Shown here: one piece after another, positions 12,782-43,560 of the stretch
Position numbering within the stretch: position 1 is the stretch's first letter
Layout: every line of letters starts with the position of its first letter
Assembly (NCBI RefSeq): GCF_011397635.1
Contig: NC_064759.1
Coordinates: 16,826,428 to 16,890,427, forward strand
Origin: Epinephelus fuscoguttatus
Lineage: Eukaryota; Chordata; Actinopteri; Perciformes; Serranidae
DNA: 64,000 nt
Direction of reading: 5' to 3'
Made by a program: the position numbers and the translations under genes
The notes under the pieces: model-generated
Databases searched by the model: none
What the model saw: only the letters and a program-made list of their open reading frames with translations
What the model was told of the DNA's origin: nothing

Positions 12782-13128
12782 TTTTGTGTCGACGGTTGGA
12801 TTACAGTTATTTCCCAACCCGTTTTGATCCCTCTATTCCCGCCCCCTCTTTTATTTATTTTTTTTATTTTAAATTCGGTAATTTTAAGTAAACTATTTTA
12901 TGTGCTCTGGTGGAGGTTAGCCTGTTTCAAAATAACTTAAGCTAACATACAGTTACTTTGTTGGTTTTAAAAGCACCATTGTCCCCGTTAACGTTGTGTT
13001 AGCTATATGTTAATAACCCAACTTTAAAGCGACATTGAAGTATTAATTATTACATTTATAGTTTTCGTCGTAAATTAATTCTATGTCATATTTCGGTAGT
13101 ACTGTAGTTTGAACTCTATGACCCCAAC

Positions 13129-13156
13129 AACTCATTTTCCCAGTACACCTTGCGAG
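13129..13156 (+). promoter_or_regulatory. ZNF143/THAP11-like (SBS) motif 2
   Basis: It reads 'aactcattttcccagtacac' then 'cttgcgag', resembling the long SBS form (ACTACAnTTCCCAgnATGCnyyGCG) with mismatches. It is about 100 bases upstream of the inferred gsk3a leader. Confidence 0.4.
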
Positions 13157-13189
13157 CTTTACGTCGTTGTGCGTCAACTCCCCAGTCCC

Positions 13190-13365
13190 CCCACCATCAC
13201 CGTTCTACAGAGGAAGAAAGGGGGAGACGGACAACCTATACAGAACGCTGTAAGTGTAGTTTATATTTATATCGAAAATTAATATATATACACAAATAGC
13301 TTACGTTTGTGCCGGTCTGGCTGCTAATAACGTCCAACCTTGCCCCGGCTTTAGTTCACACAAAT
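13190..13365 (+). other. gsk3a: gsk3a 5' leader (probable)
   Basis: Sequence between the promoter and the ATG. A GTAAGT donor-like site at 13250 and a TTTAG acceptor-like site ending at 13354 could define a small 5'UTR intron; without transcripts this is only a possibility. Confidence 0.35.
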
Positions 13366-31904
<18,539 letters not shown>

Positions 31905-34320
31905 GCATCCATCCCTCTGTCATCCTTTCTTTTTGTCGTCCCCATTTTCCTTTTTCTCTCCTCTGCTCTTCTCCCTCTCAAACTTCCTCCCGGCTCCAAA
32001 CCCTTAAAATAGAAGAGAAGTAACTGTACACACCCACATAAACACTCAGCGTTGCTATGTTCCCTGAATTTTAACAATTTCATATAGAGAGCGATTTCTG
32101 TGGCTGCTAGCTTCAGGAAGCTGCGGGGTTGTTTTAAGGATATTTAGGCGGCCATGCTTGGGCTTAATATAAGCTGCAGTTCTAAGTCCGTGCTGGCCCT
32201 CATCTGGCCCGTTGGAGTAAAGAAGCATTGGTTGGGATGTTTGGGAGATGAGGAGGGGGGCTGTATATGTTATGTGGATTTTCTGTATTATAATCTACAG
32301 TTGACTTTTATCCCTTTTTATGTTCATTTTATTTGCAATAGCGTATTTTATGTGTGGCCGTGGTGCCATTGAATGGGGTCCTGATTGGCTACGGAGTTGA
32401 GAATGAGGGCCGTGTGTAAGGCCTGACTAATATTGACAATCAACCTTAGTGGGGTCAAAAATGGGACACTTGTGCTGTACATGTTTGATCATACAACCCA
32501 CTGTGTAGATGAGTGGCTTCTCTGTCACTCCATACCCTGAACTTTACTCAAGTATTGTCAGGTCGCCCGATCCGATGGTGTAGAATTTTTTTAAATCTCC
32601 CAGTTTGATACCAAACAAAACGATTTTGGCTCATTTTAGATAAGAGGTGGTTTTAAATTTTATTACAAAGGAGGGCACCACAGTCTTTAAAGTTTCTTTC
32701 TGAATATCGACTGCCTTTTATGTGAATGAGAGGGAGCAGAGTGCACTTCTTCAGTCTCTTCAGTATAAGCTCATGTCATTGGTTAAGCTGGAAACCAAGC
32801 GTTTCATGTTATAGCACATCTCCAAAGGGAGCAGAGAGGAAGCAAAGGGGACGAGTTACATGTACTGTCCAGCTGTTGCATCTCATATAGAAGCCTCAGT
32901 GATGTCTCACATGTCATAAACACAGTTGCCTCGCACTGTAGGGTGAAAATCACCTCATTAATTATGTCACCTTACGGTGTTGAGGTTCTTATCGACTTGA
33001 TTATGTTTGAAGAATCAGGTGCACAGGGTTCAGAGAGACTACTGGCCGCTTCCGCTGCTCACTCGGTTCGTCATTATCATTTCAGCTTGTAGACACAGTT
33101 ATTGTTTGTGCAGGAGGACGACTCTGAATGAATTTGGTTCGTCTTAAGGATTTGTTGAAACCCTCTTTGGTCCTTCCCAAACAGCCTGCCTGTGTGATGC
33201 TCATATCATGTTCTTCTTGTGGCTCTGGGAACTGATCGTGAATGATTTACTCAGCCTCAACAGTCCACTGGCGGCATGAACCAGTTTTCTTCCACAACAC
33301 AAACGTGCATGTTCAGCCCAAGTTGACCACGCTATATTACTTCCTCTAATCTCAGTAATAACCAGACCAGAGAGGAACGCTCACACCCCTGAAACCCAAC
33401 AGCTTTTGGAGCCTCCCTTTCATTCCTCTTCGTCCTCCTCCCTCTGCCTTCTGCTTCCCTCTTTCCTCCTTTTTTCACTGCTAAACTGTAAATATCAAGT
33501 ACCTTTTATTTTATTTTATTTTGTTATTTTTGTTATTATTGTTATTATATTGTTGTTCTTGTAATTTTTTTTTCTCTAGTAGACCGGCGCAGCAGCGGCC
33601 GGACTGTTTATCCTCAGTCGCAGTCTGTAAATACGATTTCATTTCAGTCCCTGGTTCAGGAGGGGAAAAACAGAACAAAATGTTTCATTTTTATTCTCTC
33701 TCCCTCCATTTCTCTCTTTACGACTTTCCCTTTTCCCCCATAAATGTTGTCATAACTGTTTTATTTATTGTATTGTGTCTTTTTTTGGGGGGTGGGGTGG
33801 GGGACTTTTCTTTTTCCACTGGGGTGGTACAGTCAGGGGATTAAGTTTTTTTTTGTTTGTTTGTTTGGTTTTTTTTTTTAATATTCCAAATTTTAGTCAA
33901 GCAATGTCACATGTAAACGATTTTCACATCCAAGATACTGTACTAAGATCCAGACGTTGGTGTGTGCTTTCCAATCAGTGGTCTTGTGTGTATGCAGGTG
34001 CACATGTTAGCCAACAGGTGGAACTCCAGTTTTCCATTTAACTTCAATGTGAAGGGAATGTTACAAGCCTCTGGATCTGTGGGGTCGTAGTGTCGGGAGA
34101 GAGTACGGATCACCCTCTGTGTGTGTGTGAGTGAGTGTGTGAGTGTGTCTGGAGGAAATAATGAATCTGTCCATTGACATGCATCATCTCCTGTGTCCGA
34201 CCGTCTCCTGTTTTTGCTTACTGTGTGTCGTATGAGTGTGACAGGTCCGTCCTGTCAGTACGGTGTGTATGCTTCTCAGATACTTGGTGAGTTTCTTGAG
34301 CACAGTTGCAGGGAATGTAT

Positions 34321-34324
<4 letters not shown>

Positions 34325-34369
<45 letters not shown>

Positions 34370-34370
34370 C
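34325..34370. repeat. (GT)n microsatellite
   Basis: About 20 GT units with an ATG interruption at each side, in the probable gsk3a 3'UTR. Confidence 0.95.
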
Positions 34371-34646
34371 TGGTAGACCATGGACATCATCCTCAGTACT
34401 CCTGACTTTTTTCCTAAATGAAGAGCTGACTAAATGTGCTATTTTAATGTTTAATTTTTTTTTCCACCTTCTGATCTGTCACACTTTGTTTTTAATTTGC
34501 TGTGACCTCGCTCTTTTATCACCCTTGTCTGGGGGGTAAAATGTCATTGTTGGGAACAGAACGGTTGGATAAAGGAGATGATGAAGAGAGAGGGATGGAG
34601 AGAGAGAGACAGTTTTTGTTTGTTGGTATAAATAATTAAACTCATT

Positions 34647-34652
34647 AATAAA
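34647..34652 (+). terminator. gsk3a: Candidate gsk3a polyadenylation signal
   Basis: AATAAA in 'ctcattaataaagtgatg', followed about 25 bases later by a TG-rich stretch, as expected for a cleavage region. Confidence 0.5.
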
Positions 34653-35671
34653 GTGATGAAACTGTTCCTGTGTCACATTCGTGATTGAGTTATACCTGAA
34701 TTAGTGAGCCGTGTTTACTCGAGCACAGCGGGGAAGTCATAATGACATTAAAACAGCATGTTTATTTATTAACCTGTGTACACGGAGAAAGTGCTTTGTT
34801 TATACGGCGATGTGTTCAGTCAAATTACCACACAGCATGTCTAGGGCCAAAAAGTGATCCAGTAGAGATGGAATTTCCATACCAAAAATGACAACTGATT
34901 ATGTGTTTGAGTCCGAAACAACATAGATTTTTAGCTTTTTCCCATTCTGCCAATCTCTAGTTTCTCAAGTACCTCTGAGTGTTTTAAGATCCTTTGCAGA
35001 GCCCAAATAGAAGTACAACAATGCAATAAAAAATCCATAACTAATTTAAGTCCTGCATTTACTAGTTAGTACAATTGCAGAGGTATTATTAGCAAAATGT
35101 ACTTAGAGGACCACTTCAGCTATTTGTAATCCAATTAGCCGTGCCGTGTTACCTTGAATTCATGAAGAAAACTTTGTTTCTCTCGTATGCTTCTGCGGAC
35201 ATATTAGTTTATGATCGATTGGGGACCACTTTAGCAACAACGTCGTTGCAGTTCACCACGGAAGCATGCAAAGAAAGAAAAGTTTTCTTCACAAATTAAG
35301 GTAACACAGTGTGACTTACTGATTTACAAGTGGTCATTTTGTGGCTGAAGTATTCCTTTATTAGAAGACAAGCAGCTGCTTCACAGGTCTGGCCACAGTC
35401 CAGAAGAAAAACAGGTGCAGATATTTTATCCAGGTTCTCAACAACACTTCACGGGCAAATATTGTCCTTTCACTTCACTACATTTATTTGACAGCTTTAG
35501 TTACTTTTTTAGATTTAGAGTTTAGAAACTTTTAATCTTAAAAACTATAGTGCATCATGACAAAGTGAATGAAACTAATCAAAAATATATAAAATAATTC
35601 TTTTTAATTTGCTCCAACCTAAACCACATATGAAATTGAAATTCTGTATGTATGTCAATGCTACAGAAATA

Positions 35672-35940
35672 CACTGCATTGTCACCTCACAGCAAGAGGG
35701 TTCCTGATTTGAACCCCAGGGTGGGGGAGCTCTTCTGTGTGGAGTTTGCACGTTCTCCCCATTTCAGCGTGGGTTTCTGGTGACTCTAAATTGCCCGTAG
35801 GTGTGAATGTGAGTGTAAATGGTTGTCTGTCTCTATGTGTTAGCCCTGTGATAGTCTGGCGACCTGTCCAGGGTGTCAGCTGGGATAGGTTCTACCCCAT
35901 GACCCCCAACTGGATATGCAGTTATGGAAAATGAGTGAAT
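35672..35940 (+). repeat. Dispersed element, copy 3 (internally deleted)
   Basis: Same unit as 4683-5026: 'cctcacagcaagagggttcc', 'ttgaaccccagggtggggga', 'gtgatagtctggcgacctgt'. The middle portion with 'tcctcccacagtcc' is missing, giving a shorter copy. Confidence 0.85.
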
Positions 35941-37812
35941 AAATGATTAAAAACTACAGTGCATCATTATCAAGTGAATAATAAAAATAAAATGTGAAAT
36001 AATGCTGCATAATGAGCACTTATACTTTTGATATTTTAACTACATTTAGCTGAGATTGCATCTGTAGTTTAACCATGTAACATTTTGAATGCATGACTTG
36101 TAACTTGGAGTACATTGACACTGTGGTAGTGGTGCTTTTACCTCAGTCAAGGAGGAGTACTTCTACCACGACTGCAGAATACAGTAATAAGGAAATGTGC
36201 TAATACAGTGAAGATGCATGTAGAGGATTTTGTTGTGTAATCCTGGCTTATACAACTGATTCTTCTCATGCTGTTGATGCTATCCATTATCAGCCATGCT
36301 ATTGCCATTACACAGAAGATTTAGCCTCCCAACAGGTTGAGCAGCTCTTTTGTTTCTCAGTCTGTCACACTATTACATCAGAATATGTATCTGTACCTGG
36401 GTCCAGCACTTAACATAATAGGAATGATTAATTTGTCACTGCATCCACTTCCCACAGTGTCTGATGTGATTTGTAACATGGTTTTGCTGTTTGGATAAAT
36501 GCTCTGTATTTATGTGCATGTATGTGAAACACTTGACGTCCTGAGACACAAGACAAATTTCAGAGTTTGAGGTGAAAGTGAAGTGAAATGCATCAGCATG
36601 GAGAGCAGTGTGCTGAGGATAAGAACACTTGTTGAGTCTGCGTTGAGCTCAGGTGTTGAGACATTAACAAATCAACACTGCTGTTTCACTTGCGGGTGTT
36701 TTCTAAGGCCTGTTTCCCCTCTACATAATAATGTTGCTAACTAAATGTTCTGAATATGAAAACTCACAGTTGCTTATCAGGTGTGAGTCACAGGATTTGC
36801 ATCAGCGCTGAATGAAACCTTTTCATGGAGGGATTAATTAAATGATGTTCTCGTTATGCTCTGAAGTGGAGTCGGGCGGATCAGTGAACTCTGGAAGCGA
36901 CCGGTTTCAGAGTGATGAAATCAGAACGGTTGTTATGGAAACCATGCTATTGCAAATGTCAGTGAAAATGTTTTTGACCTTGACTGATGAAATCTTGCAC
37001 TTCCACAGTCTGATTATATCAGACGTGTGAACAGAGACAATTAGCATGTTGGTATTCTTAGTGTTGTGTGGCGGTGGTGTGTTTCAGTGACACTTTCTTT
37101 AAACTGTCATCCCTGTTTTTGATATGGTCTCACTTTTGTTTCAAGATTTCTAAGCAGCATGGTGAATTCAGTTCTCACTTGACTCCCATGACTTCAAGGA
37201 CCTTCAGCACACACCTCAAACACGGCTGAATATCTTCATGGCCGCTTAACGAGGACCAAAGGAGGCTTCTCTCTCACATTCGTCTCACAGTGATATTTTT
37301 CATTCAGACCAGAATCCGCTGTTCAGTGCTGTAAAAGAAGAGCAGGATTTAATGAAGTCTCGGGGTGTCTATGAACTTTCTTCTTTCGTCTTTCTGTGTG
37401 TTCGGTAGAAAATATTTATAGGCTCTGGCAGAACCTTTGCTGCCCGGTGCTTGACTAAAATTTCTCGGTTACCTTTAACTCTGCCCCTCAAGTTCACCTC
37501 AGATGAATTAAATACTTTGTCCTTGTATGACCTGGCCCCGTCCTCGCCCTCTATTCATAAACATGAACTCAAGTCTGTGATCATTTCTGAGGGAAGATTT
37601 AGGTTCACAAAATATCTGTTGAAGATGGGAAATATTGTCAGGATGATGTAATTAGCAGGCAAAAGAAATCTTTTACTACTGGGTGATTTATGTTTGTTAG
37701 TTTACAAAATCAGTCAAAGACAAGGGATATGAGGGTTTGGTGCCTTTCCACTTTGCTGTATGAATATGATATGTGTCTTGAATTATAATAAGATTCACAA
37801 AATTAGATATAT

Positions 37813-38129
37813 TGAAGGTGTAGGGCATAGGATTTAGTGGCCTCTACCATTAAGATTGTAGAACTGAAGCTTCTTTTATGTGCCAAGCATGTAGGAGAAC
37901 AGTGGCTGAGAGCAAGTGTTTAATTTGCCCATCATAGGCTACTGTAGAACACCATGGCAGACTGCGTGGAGGAGGACCCGCTCCCTATGTAGGTATAAAC
38001 GGCTCATTCTCAGGTAAGGAAAACACAACAATTCTTATTTTCTGGTGATTATACGCTAATGAAAACAAGTTACGAATATTTAATTTCTGCCGATAGATGT
38101 CCCTAAATCCCTCACACTGGACCTTTAAA
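37813..38129. mobile_element. MITE-like element A
   Basis: The left end 'gaaggtgtagggcataggat' followed by 'ttagtgg' and the right end 'tccctaaatccctcacactg' followed by 'gaccttta' are inverted copies. Noncoding interior. It belongs to the same family as the larger element that begins 60 bases downstream. Confidence 0.6.
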
Positions 38130-38188
38130 GGGAACAATGTCTGTAAAGAATCTGATGTGGGACACCTCAACTAAGACATTATCAATCT

Positions 38189-38932
38189 TTAAATGTCCAG
38201 TGTGTAGGATTTAGGGGAATATATTGGCAGAAATGGAATATAATATAATATTTTCTTTAGTGTATAATCGCCTGCAAGGAAGAATCATTGTGATTTTGTT
38301 ACCTTAGAATGAGCCATTTATGTCTACATAGGTAGCAGGTCCTTGTCTACGGAGACTGTCATATTGTATCTCCATGTTTCTACAGTAGCCCAGAACAGAC
38401 AAACCAAACACTGACTCTAGACAGGGTTAACGTTTTTCGCATTGGCCACCGTTAGCAGCCCCTTCGCGACAAGAGCATCAGAGATATACTGAAACATGAA
38501 TCTGCTTTATTCAGTGTTTTTAATGGTTTAAATCACAGGGTCTGTTTGTTTTGGAGAGGAAGTGACCTCTGTGGATACTTCGGCTCCTGATAAAAACCAC
38601 CTAAAGGTCCAGATCTTAAGTTGGTGGAGAAAAAAGCTGAGCGTACATTAGCAGGTGCTGGACTAGCAGTTCATCTCTGACATGCCAAACAGTGTCTTGG
38701 AAACACTGATTTGTAACTGAAACTGCTTTATTCGATATTTTTACCCGTTTTAATCATCTGCTCCGTTTGTTCTGGAGAGGAAGAGACCTCTGCGTCTAAT
38801 GTTGCTCCCTGAAGAAAACCTCCTGAACAATTAAATATTCTAACCAGGGGAAGTTTCAGCCGGCTGCAATATGCAGTCCTCACCACTAGATGCCACTAAA
38901 TCTCCCTAAATATTACACACTGCTCCTTTAAA
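38189..38932. mobile_element. MITE-like element B
   Basis: A 744-bp element with left end 'aaatgtccagtgtgtaggat' plus 'ttaggg' and right end 'ccctaaatattacacactgc' plus 'tccttta', which are inverted copies. The interior has 'tttctacagtagcccagaac' and two similar CTGAAAC...TTTTAATG sub-blocks (about 38490 and 38720). No transposase. Confidence 0.7.
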
Positions 38933-40778
38933 GATAACCAGACGTGGATGTCATTTAAAAGATGTGAAGAAAAAAAGAAATCTGTTTTCCAAATTTGAGT
39001 CTATTTTGTAACAAGACTCTGATCAGATAAATAGATGTTAGGCTTGTTTTGCTTCATAACATATTTCTTTAACTTTAGGGGTAAAATGCAGAGATAAAGA
39101 TAAAGATAAATAGCTATGAGCTTTTTTTGCTAGATATGAGGAATCGAACTTGTAAGAAACTTTAAAATCTACAAGAATTATCTTCTTGATATCTCCCAAC
39201 ATCTTTTATCCAAACCAGCTCATTGACCCCACATCGATAAAAATGGTGAATAACAAGAGTGAGAGTCTTCTACAGACAAGCAATATCCTGCCAGAGTACA
39301 TTCATTGGGAATATAATCTCCAAAATTCAGAGAACATCTTTTGAACTCTTTATTGATGAAAATATCTACTTAAATGTCTAAATGTCTACTCTACATCCCT
39401 AAAAGAGACCGCTGATGTGGGGATATATTCAGTGTATCTCCCAGTATCAACATTCATACTGATATCATGTCGAATAGAGTTTGTATCCTTTACCATTAGA
39501 GTACATTTTTATTCACCTGTTTCCGCTGGAGTGCAACAGCAGCTGCGCTCACAAGCCTAAAGGTAGAGGCGCTGTGAAAACAACACAACAAAAGATGAAA
39601 AGGAAGGAAAACATGAAGAAGGTGCATTTGTGTGAATGCTGAGCAATCAGCGCCGCGTGAAAAGACAGCACTCCTCTCCTGGGACCTGCAGTCCCTGAAC
39701 CGTAGCCTTCAATGAAAAACATGGCTGCTAAATCTTCATCGTGGTGATATGGTATGTCAAGGTTGAATAATGTTATCCCACAGTGTGTCAAGCAGATTGC
39801 ACAGTTTCTGTGGAGCCTGAGTGGCCCCGGCCCCTCTGGCTGAATGCCCGGCCGGCTCTTTAATACCATTTGGAGTCAAGTTAAGCAGTCTGGAGGAGCT
39901 GCTCATCTTCCCAATCAGCCATGGGGCACAACGGGGCACTATGTAATTCTGGGAAATGAGTGGAGTGGGCTAGTCTATACCTTCAGTGACCCCTGTATAT
40001 AATACCCAATGCAGCTGGCTGTTTTCACTCTGAGGAGGGTAAATCTGATAAGTGTAAGGCTGCTGTAGATTTAATAAATCTGTGTGGGCGTTCAAGGGCA
40101 GCTGAAGTCATATTACTACTGTCGCTGTATGAAAAGGGTGAAAAGAGTCAGCAATTAATCCTTGAAGAGCTGCAGTAACAAACTCAGACTGTGGTTACAT
40201 CAGGTGGCAAACAATGTTGCTTATGGGATGCTGAAAATATTTGTCTTTGTTTCTTTCTTTTTCCTTTGCATACATATTTAATGAGCATCACTGACGGTAG
40301 CCTGAGATCTAAGATTTTCCTTGCCAGTGACTGATTCTTTGTAATTCCTGTGCATATAACAATGAATAATTTGAATTTTGAATCAGTCAGATGAATGTGG
40401 CACAGTTGTATCATTTCATTTATTGCATTATATACTCTTTTAATATTTTTCTTTAAAGAGGCTCTGGTATTTATTTTAATAATGTGATTTGGTAAAGAGT
40501 TCTGTCCTGTAATGGCTCTGTATTTACAGTAGATTTGAGAGGATTTATGCTCGGTGTAGGTGGTAACACACAACGTGATTTTGCCAAGTAGTCAACATCC
40601 CACATTGCATTACAGGATCAACACTGCAATCAATTACAGCCCTGTGACAACATCAGTGTGCTGCTCCTGTGCTCCTATCAACATCCCTTTGTTTCTCCAG
40701 CGCTAAGCTAGTTTTCCAAATTAAAGTTAGGACAATTAAATAAAATCCTTCGTAACACCAAACAAAAACCTTTTAAGC

Positions 40779-41830
40779 TACTGCAGGGTTAGCGAGTAAG
40801 CTTGCTAACTAGTTTGGCTATGCTAACAAGAAAACTTTCCTATAGAAGTGAGTTAGCTTGCTAATTACATAGGCTATGCTATTGAATAAACATGCAAATA
40901 GACTAGAATATTAGTGAGTTAGCTTAACTAGGTTGGCCCATGCTAACGAGCAAACTTGCCAATAGATTAGAATATTAGCGAGTTAGCTTGCTAATTACAT
41001 AGGCTGTGCTAATGAATAAAGATGCCAAGAGAATACAATATTAGCGAGTTAGCTTGCTAATTACATAGGCTATGCTATTGAATAAACGTGCAAATAGACT
41101 AGATTATTAGTGAGTTAGCTTAACTAGGTTGGCCCATGCTAACGAGCAAACTTGCCAATAGATTAGAATATTAGCGAGTTAGCTTGCTAATTACATAGGG
41201 TATGCTAATGAATAAACTTGCCAATAGACTAGAATATTAGTGAGTTAGCTTGCTAACTAGGTTGGCTATACTAATGAGTAAACAAAAATGATCCTCTTGC
41301 AAACTTCCCCTTAATAAATGATCCTCTTATTCAGGTACACTTGCCTATAGACTAGTGAGTTAGCTCGATAATTACATAGGCTATACTATGAATAAACTTG
41401 CCAATAAACTATGATACTAGCAAGCTAGCTTGATAACTAGGTTAGAAAATTAGCGAGTTAAATTGTTACATAGGCTGTGCTAATAAATAAACTTGCCTAT
41501 AGGCTAGAATATTAGTGAGTTATCGTAACTAGGTTCGCGATTCTAATGCACAAATTTGCCAACAGACTAGCACATTGGTGAGTTAGCTTGTTAATTACAT
41601 AGGCTATGTTAACAAATAAACTTGCCAATAGACTAGAACATTAGTGAGTTAGCTTAATTAGGTTGGCTATGCTAACCATATGTCTATGATGCTAACGACC
41701 AAACTTGCGAGTTAGCTTGCTAACTACATAGGCTATGCTACTGAATAAACTTGCCAGTAGACAAGAATGTTAGCAAGTTAGCTTGCTAACTAGGTAGGCT
41801 ACGCTAACAAGCAGGCTTGCCAATAAGCTA
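40779..41830. repeat. Minisatellite, ~65-bp unit with 196-bp higher-order period
   Basis: The word GAGTTAGCTT recurs at 40850, 40916, 40980, 41046, 41112, 41176 and 41242 (spacings 66, 64, 66, 66, 64, 66), then in degenerate form to about 41830. Two unit types occur: 'gctaattacataggctatgc' and 'aactaggttggcccatgcta'. Noncoding. Confidence 0.92.
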
Positions 41831-42116
41831 AAATACTGACAATTAACATTATGAGTAAGGACATTAGCATTTTGCAGTTGCAAAAATTTATGAAAGACAC
41901 ATCTTCCCTCCTTTATTTTTTTCAAGATTGCAGTGCTTATGTTATCCTGGATAATTTATTTATGTTAATCCAGAGGTATCATCACCATGTTTACTCTGGA
42001 TAATTTGTTTATATTGAAACAGGGCTATCATCGATGATCCTGGGTAGAGTTGCTTATATTGATCCAGGACCATCACTGCCATGGGCCTCAGTGCACATAA
42101 CTATGTTGGGCCCTGT

Positions 42117-42693
42117 CAGCACTGTAGCTAACTCCTCAGTAAGAAAAGTAGCTATTGGCTGTCCTAAAAGTCGCTAGAAGTCGCTAAATGACGTCATTGC
42201 CTAATTTGCATAATTGTCCATATGCATGTAATTGTAATGGCTGCTGTAGGAGAGAGGAATAACGTTGTGGGAGAGACAAAAACTGAGTCAAAAAAACACC
42301 CTGAATATGTTTAGAACTACAAATGAACCTTCTTTCAGTGATTTATATTAGACAAAGAAAATTTTACATTTACATCCCTCCCTGACTGTAAACCAGGTTG
42401 GGATCAGCCAGTGGCGGTTCTGTGCATGTGTGACTCACTCTGACTGCAGCTGGGAGGGAGGACTGGGCCGTCTGTGAGTGCTTTGGGGCGAGAGAGGAGC
42501 CCACGGCAGCATCCGCTGCTTGTTGAGAAGAATAAGAATGATACGTGCTCTCACAACAGAGTCTCCAGAAGTCTTCAATAACATCAGAAAAAGTCGCTAG
42601 ATTTGTCGCTAGTCGCTTTTTTGAAAAAGAGTCACTAGACGGGTCTGAAAAGTCGCTAAATATAGCGACAAAGTCCCTAAATTGGCAACACTG
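42117..42693. mobile_element. MITE-like element rich in 'agtcgcta'
   Basis: The left end 'gcactgtagctaactcctca' and right end 'ccctaaattggcaacactgc' are imperfect inverted copies. The interior repeats AGTCGCTA/TCGCTAG many times. It resembles a common fish repeat with a 'gttggcaacactg' end. Confidence 0.5.
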
Positions 42694-43039
42694 CCTGTCA
42701 GATTTTATGTCTAAACTAACTACCATATATCCCAGCATCTCATCACATGATCAAATAAAGACTTAAGTGTTTTTTTTTAAAATATATTTGTAGTTTATTT
42801 TCAGTTTTTATAGTTTATGTAGACTAAGCACATAATTTTGCTACTGACTTGGCCTTCTTGGCCTTTTTGAGGCCATAAATAGCAAATGGCACTACTTTTA
42901 TTTTAACATGACTCCTTTGGTAATTACAATTGTATTTCTGAAGAGGCAGTCTCTCTTAGGGGCAATCACTCTCCAGGGTCCCCCACCCCCTGGGCCCCAG
43001 TGCAACCGCACTGCCTGCACTGTCTATATTTACACCACT

Positions 43040-43560
43040 GCCTCTGCCTCCACTCTTAATCACTACTTCTGTCTAGAGTACTCATAACTGCATCCTGTAT
43101 GAAAAGGTTGGGTGGTCCTCTCTGCCTGACAGACATGATAAGCATATGTCTCTATTAATCCATAAGGCCCTAATTGGGAAGCAGCCATTTAATAGCGTAT
43201 CTATGCTACAGAGGTCTTGTGGACGACATCATTCTAGATCTAATGACTGGCTTTTACTGCAAGTCCCTATAGAGTTTGTACTGAACTGCCCTCTGTTTTT
43301 AATGCTCCGACTGTCTGGAACTCCTTGCAGAGGTCTTTAAAAATTAATCACTTGGTAAACCTTGGTCAATTTAAATCTATGATCTCTGACCACTTAATTC
43401 CTCTTTACATGTTTTAATAGTTTTAACTACTGATACATAAATATTGTAGGCCTACATGTTTTAGTTCATTTGCTTTTGTAATTTGTATCTTGTATTATCT
43501 TGTTTCTATTTATATTCTTGTTTCAATGATTGTATTGTAAATGCCAAAGGACTGATAAAC
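43040..43560 (+). mobile_element. LINE relic, ORF2 C-terminal fragment with frameshift
   Basis: The frame from 43146 has LLIHKALIGKQPF and SCGRHHSRSND, and a second frame from about 43290 has NAPTVWNSLQRSLKINHL; both are typical of the far C-terminus of LINE ORF2. A frameshift near 43280-43300 separates them. Ends with a (TTG)n tract near 43563-43590. Dead copy. Confidence 0.6.

Larger units (their letters stand above)
12150..13250. promoter_or_regulatory. Divergent znf526/gsk3a promoter region
   Basis: This is the spacer between two head-to-head genes. CpGs are denser here than in flanking introns, especially 12350-12570. Visible elements: TCCCGCGAGA at 12170-12179 (near the TCTCGCGAGA motif), a GC-box plus CCAAT in 'ccccgcccaatgcgg' near 12688, an inverted CCAAT near 12729, and two ZNF143/THAP11-like motifs (12765-12781 and 13129-13156). 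Start sites cannot be placed exactly. Confidence 0.6.
31905..34665 (+). other. gsk3a: gsk3a 3'UTR (probable)
   Basis: Noncoding 2.7 kb to an AATAAA at 34647-34652. It includes pyrimidine-rich stretches near 33420-33480, TTTTA/TTTTG-rich runs near 33500-33580 and 33840-33880, and a (GT)n tract. The extent is inferred from the hexamer. Confidence 0.55.

Noticed and set aside
39549..39939. Minus-strand frames of 106 and 60 codons
   Set aside because: Overlapping frames without domain, start context or splice support; the region may be noncoding conserved sequence but I cannot show it.
40779..41830. CRISPR-like array
   Set aside because: The repeats are contiguous ~65-bp units without unique spacers, in a vertebrate genome; it is a minisatellite.
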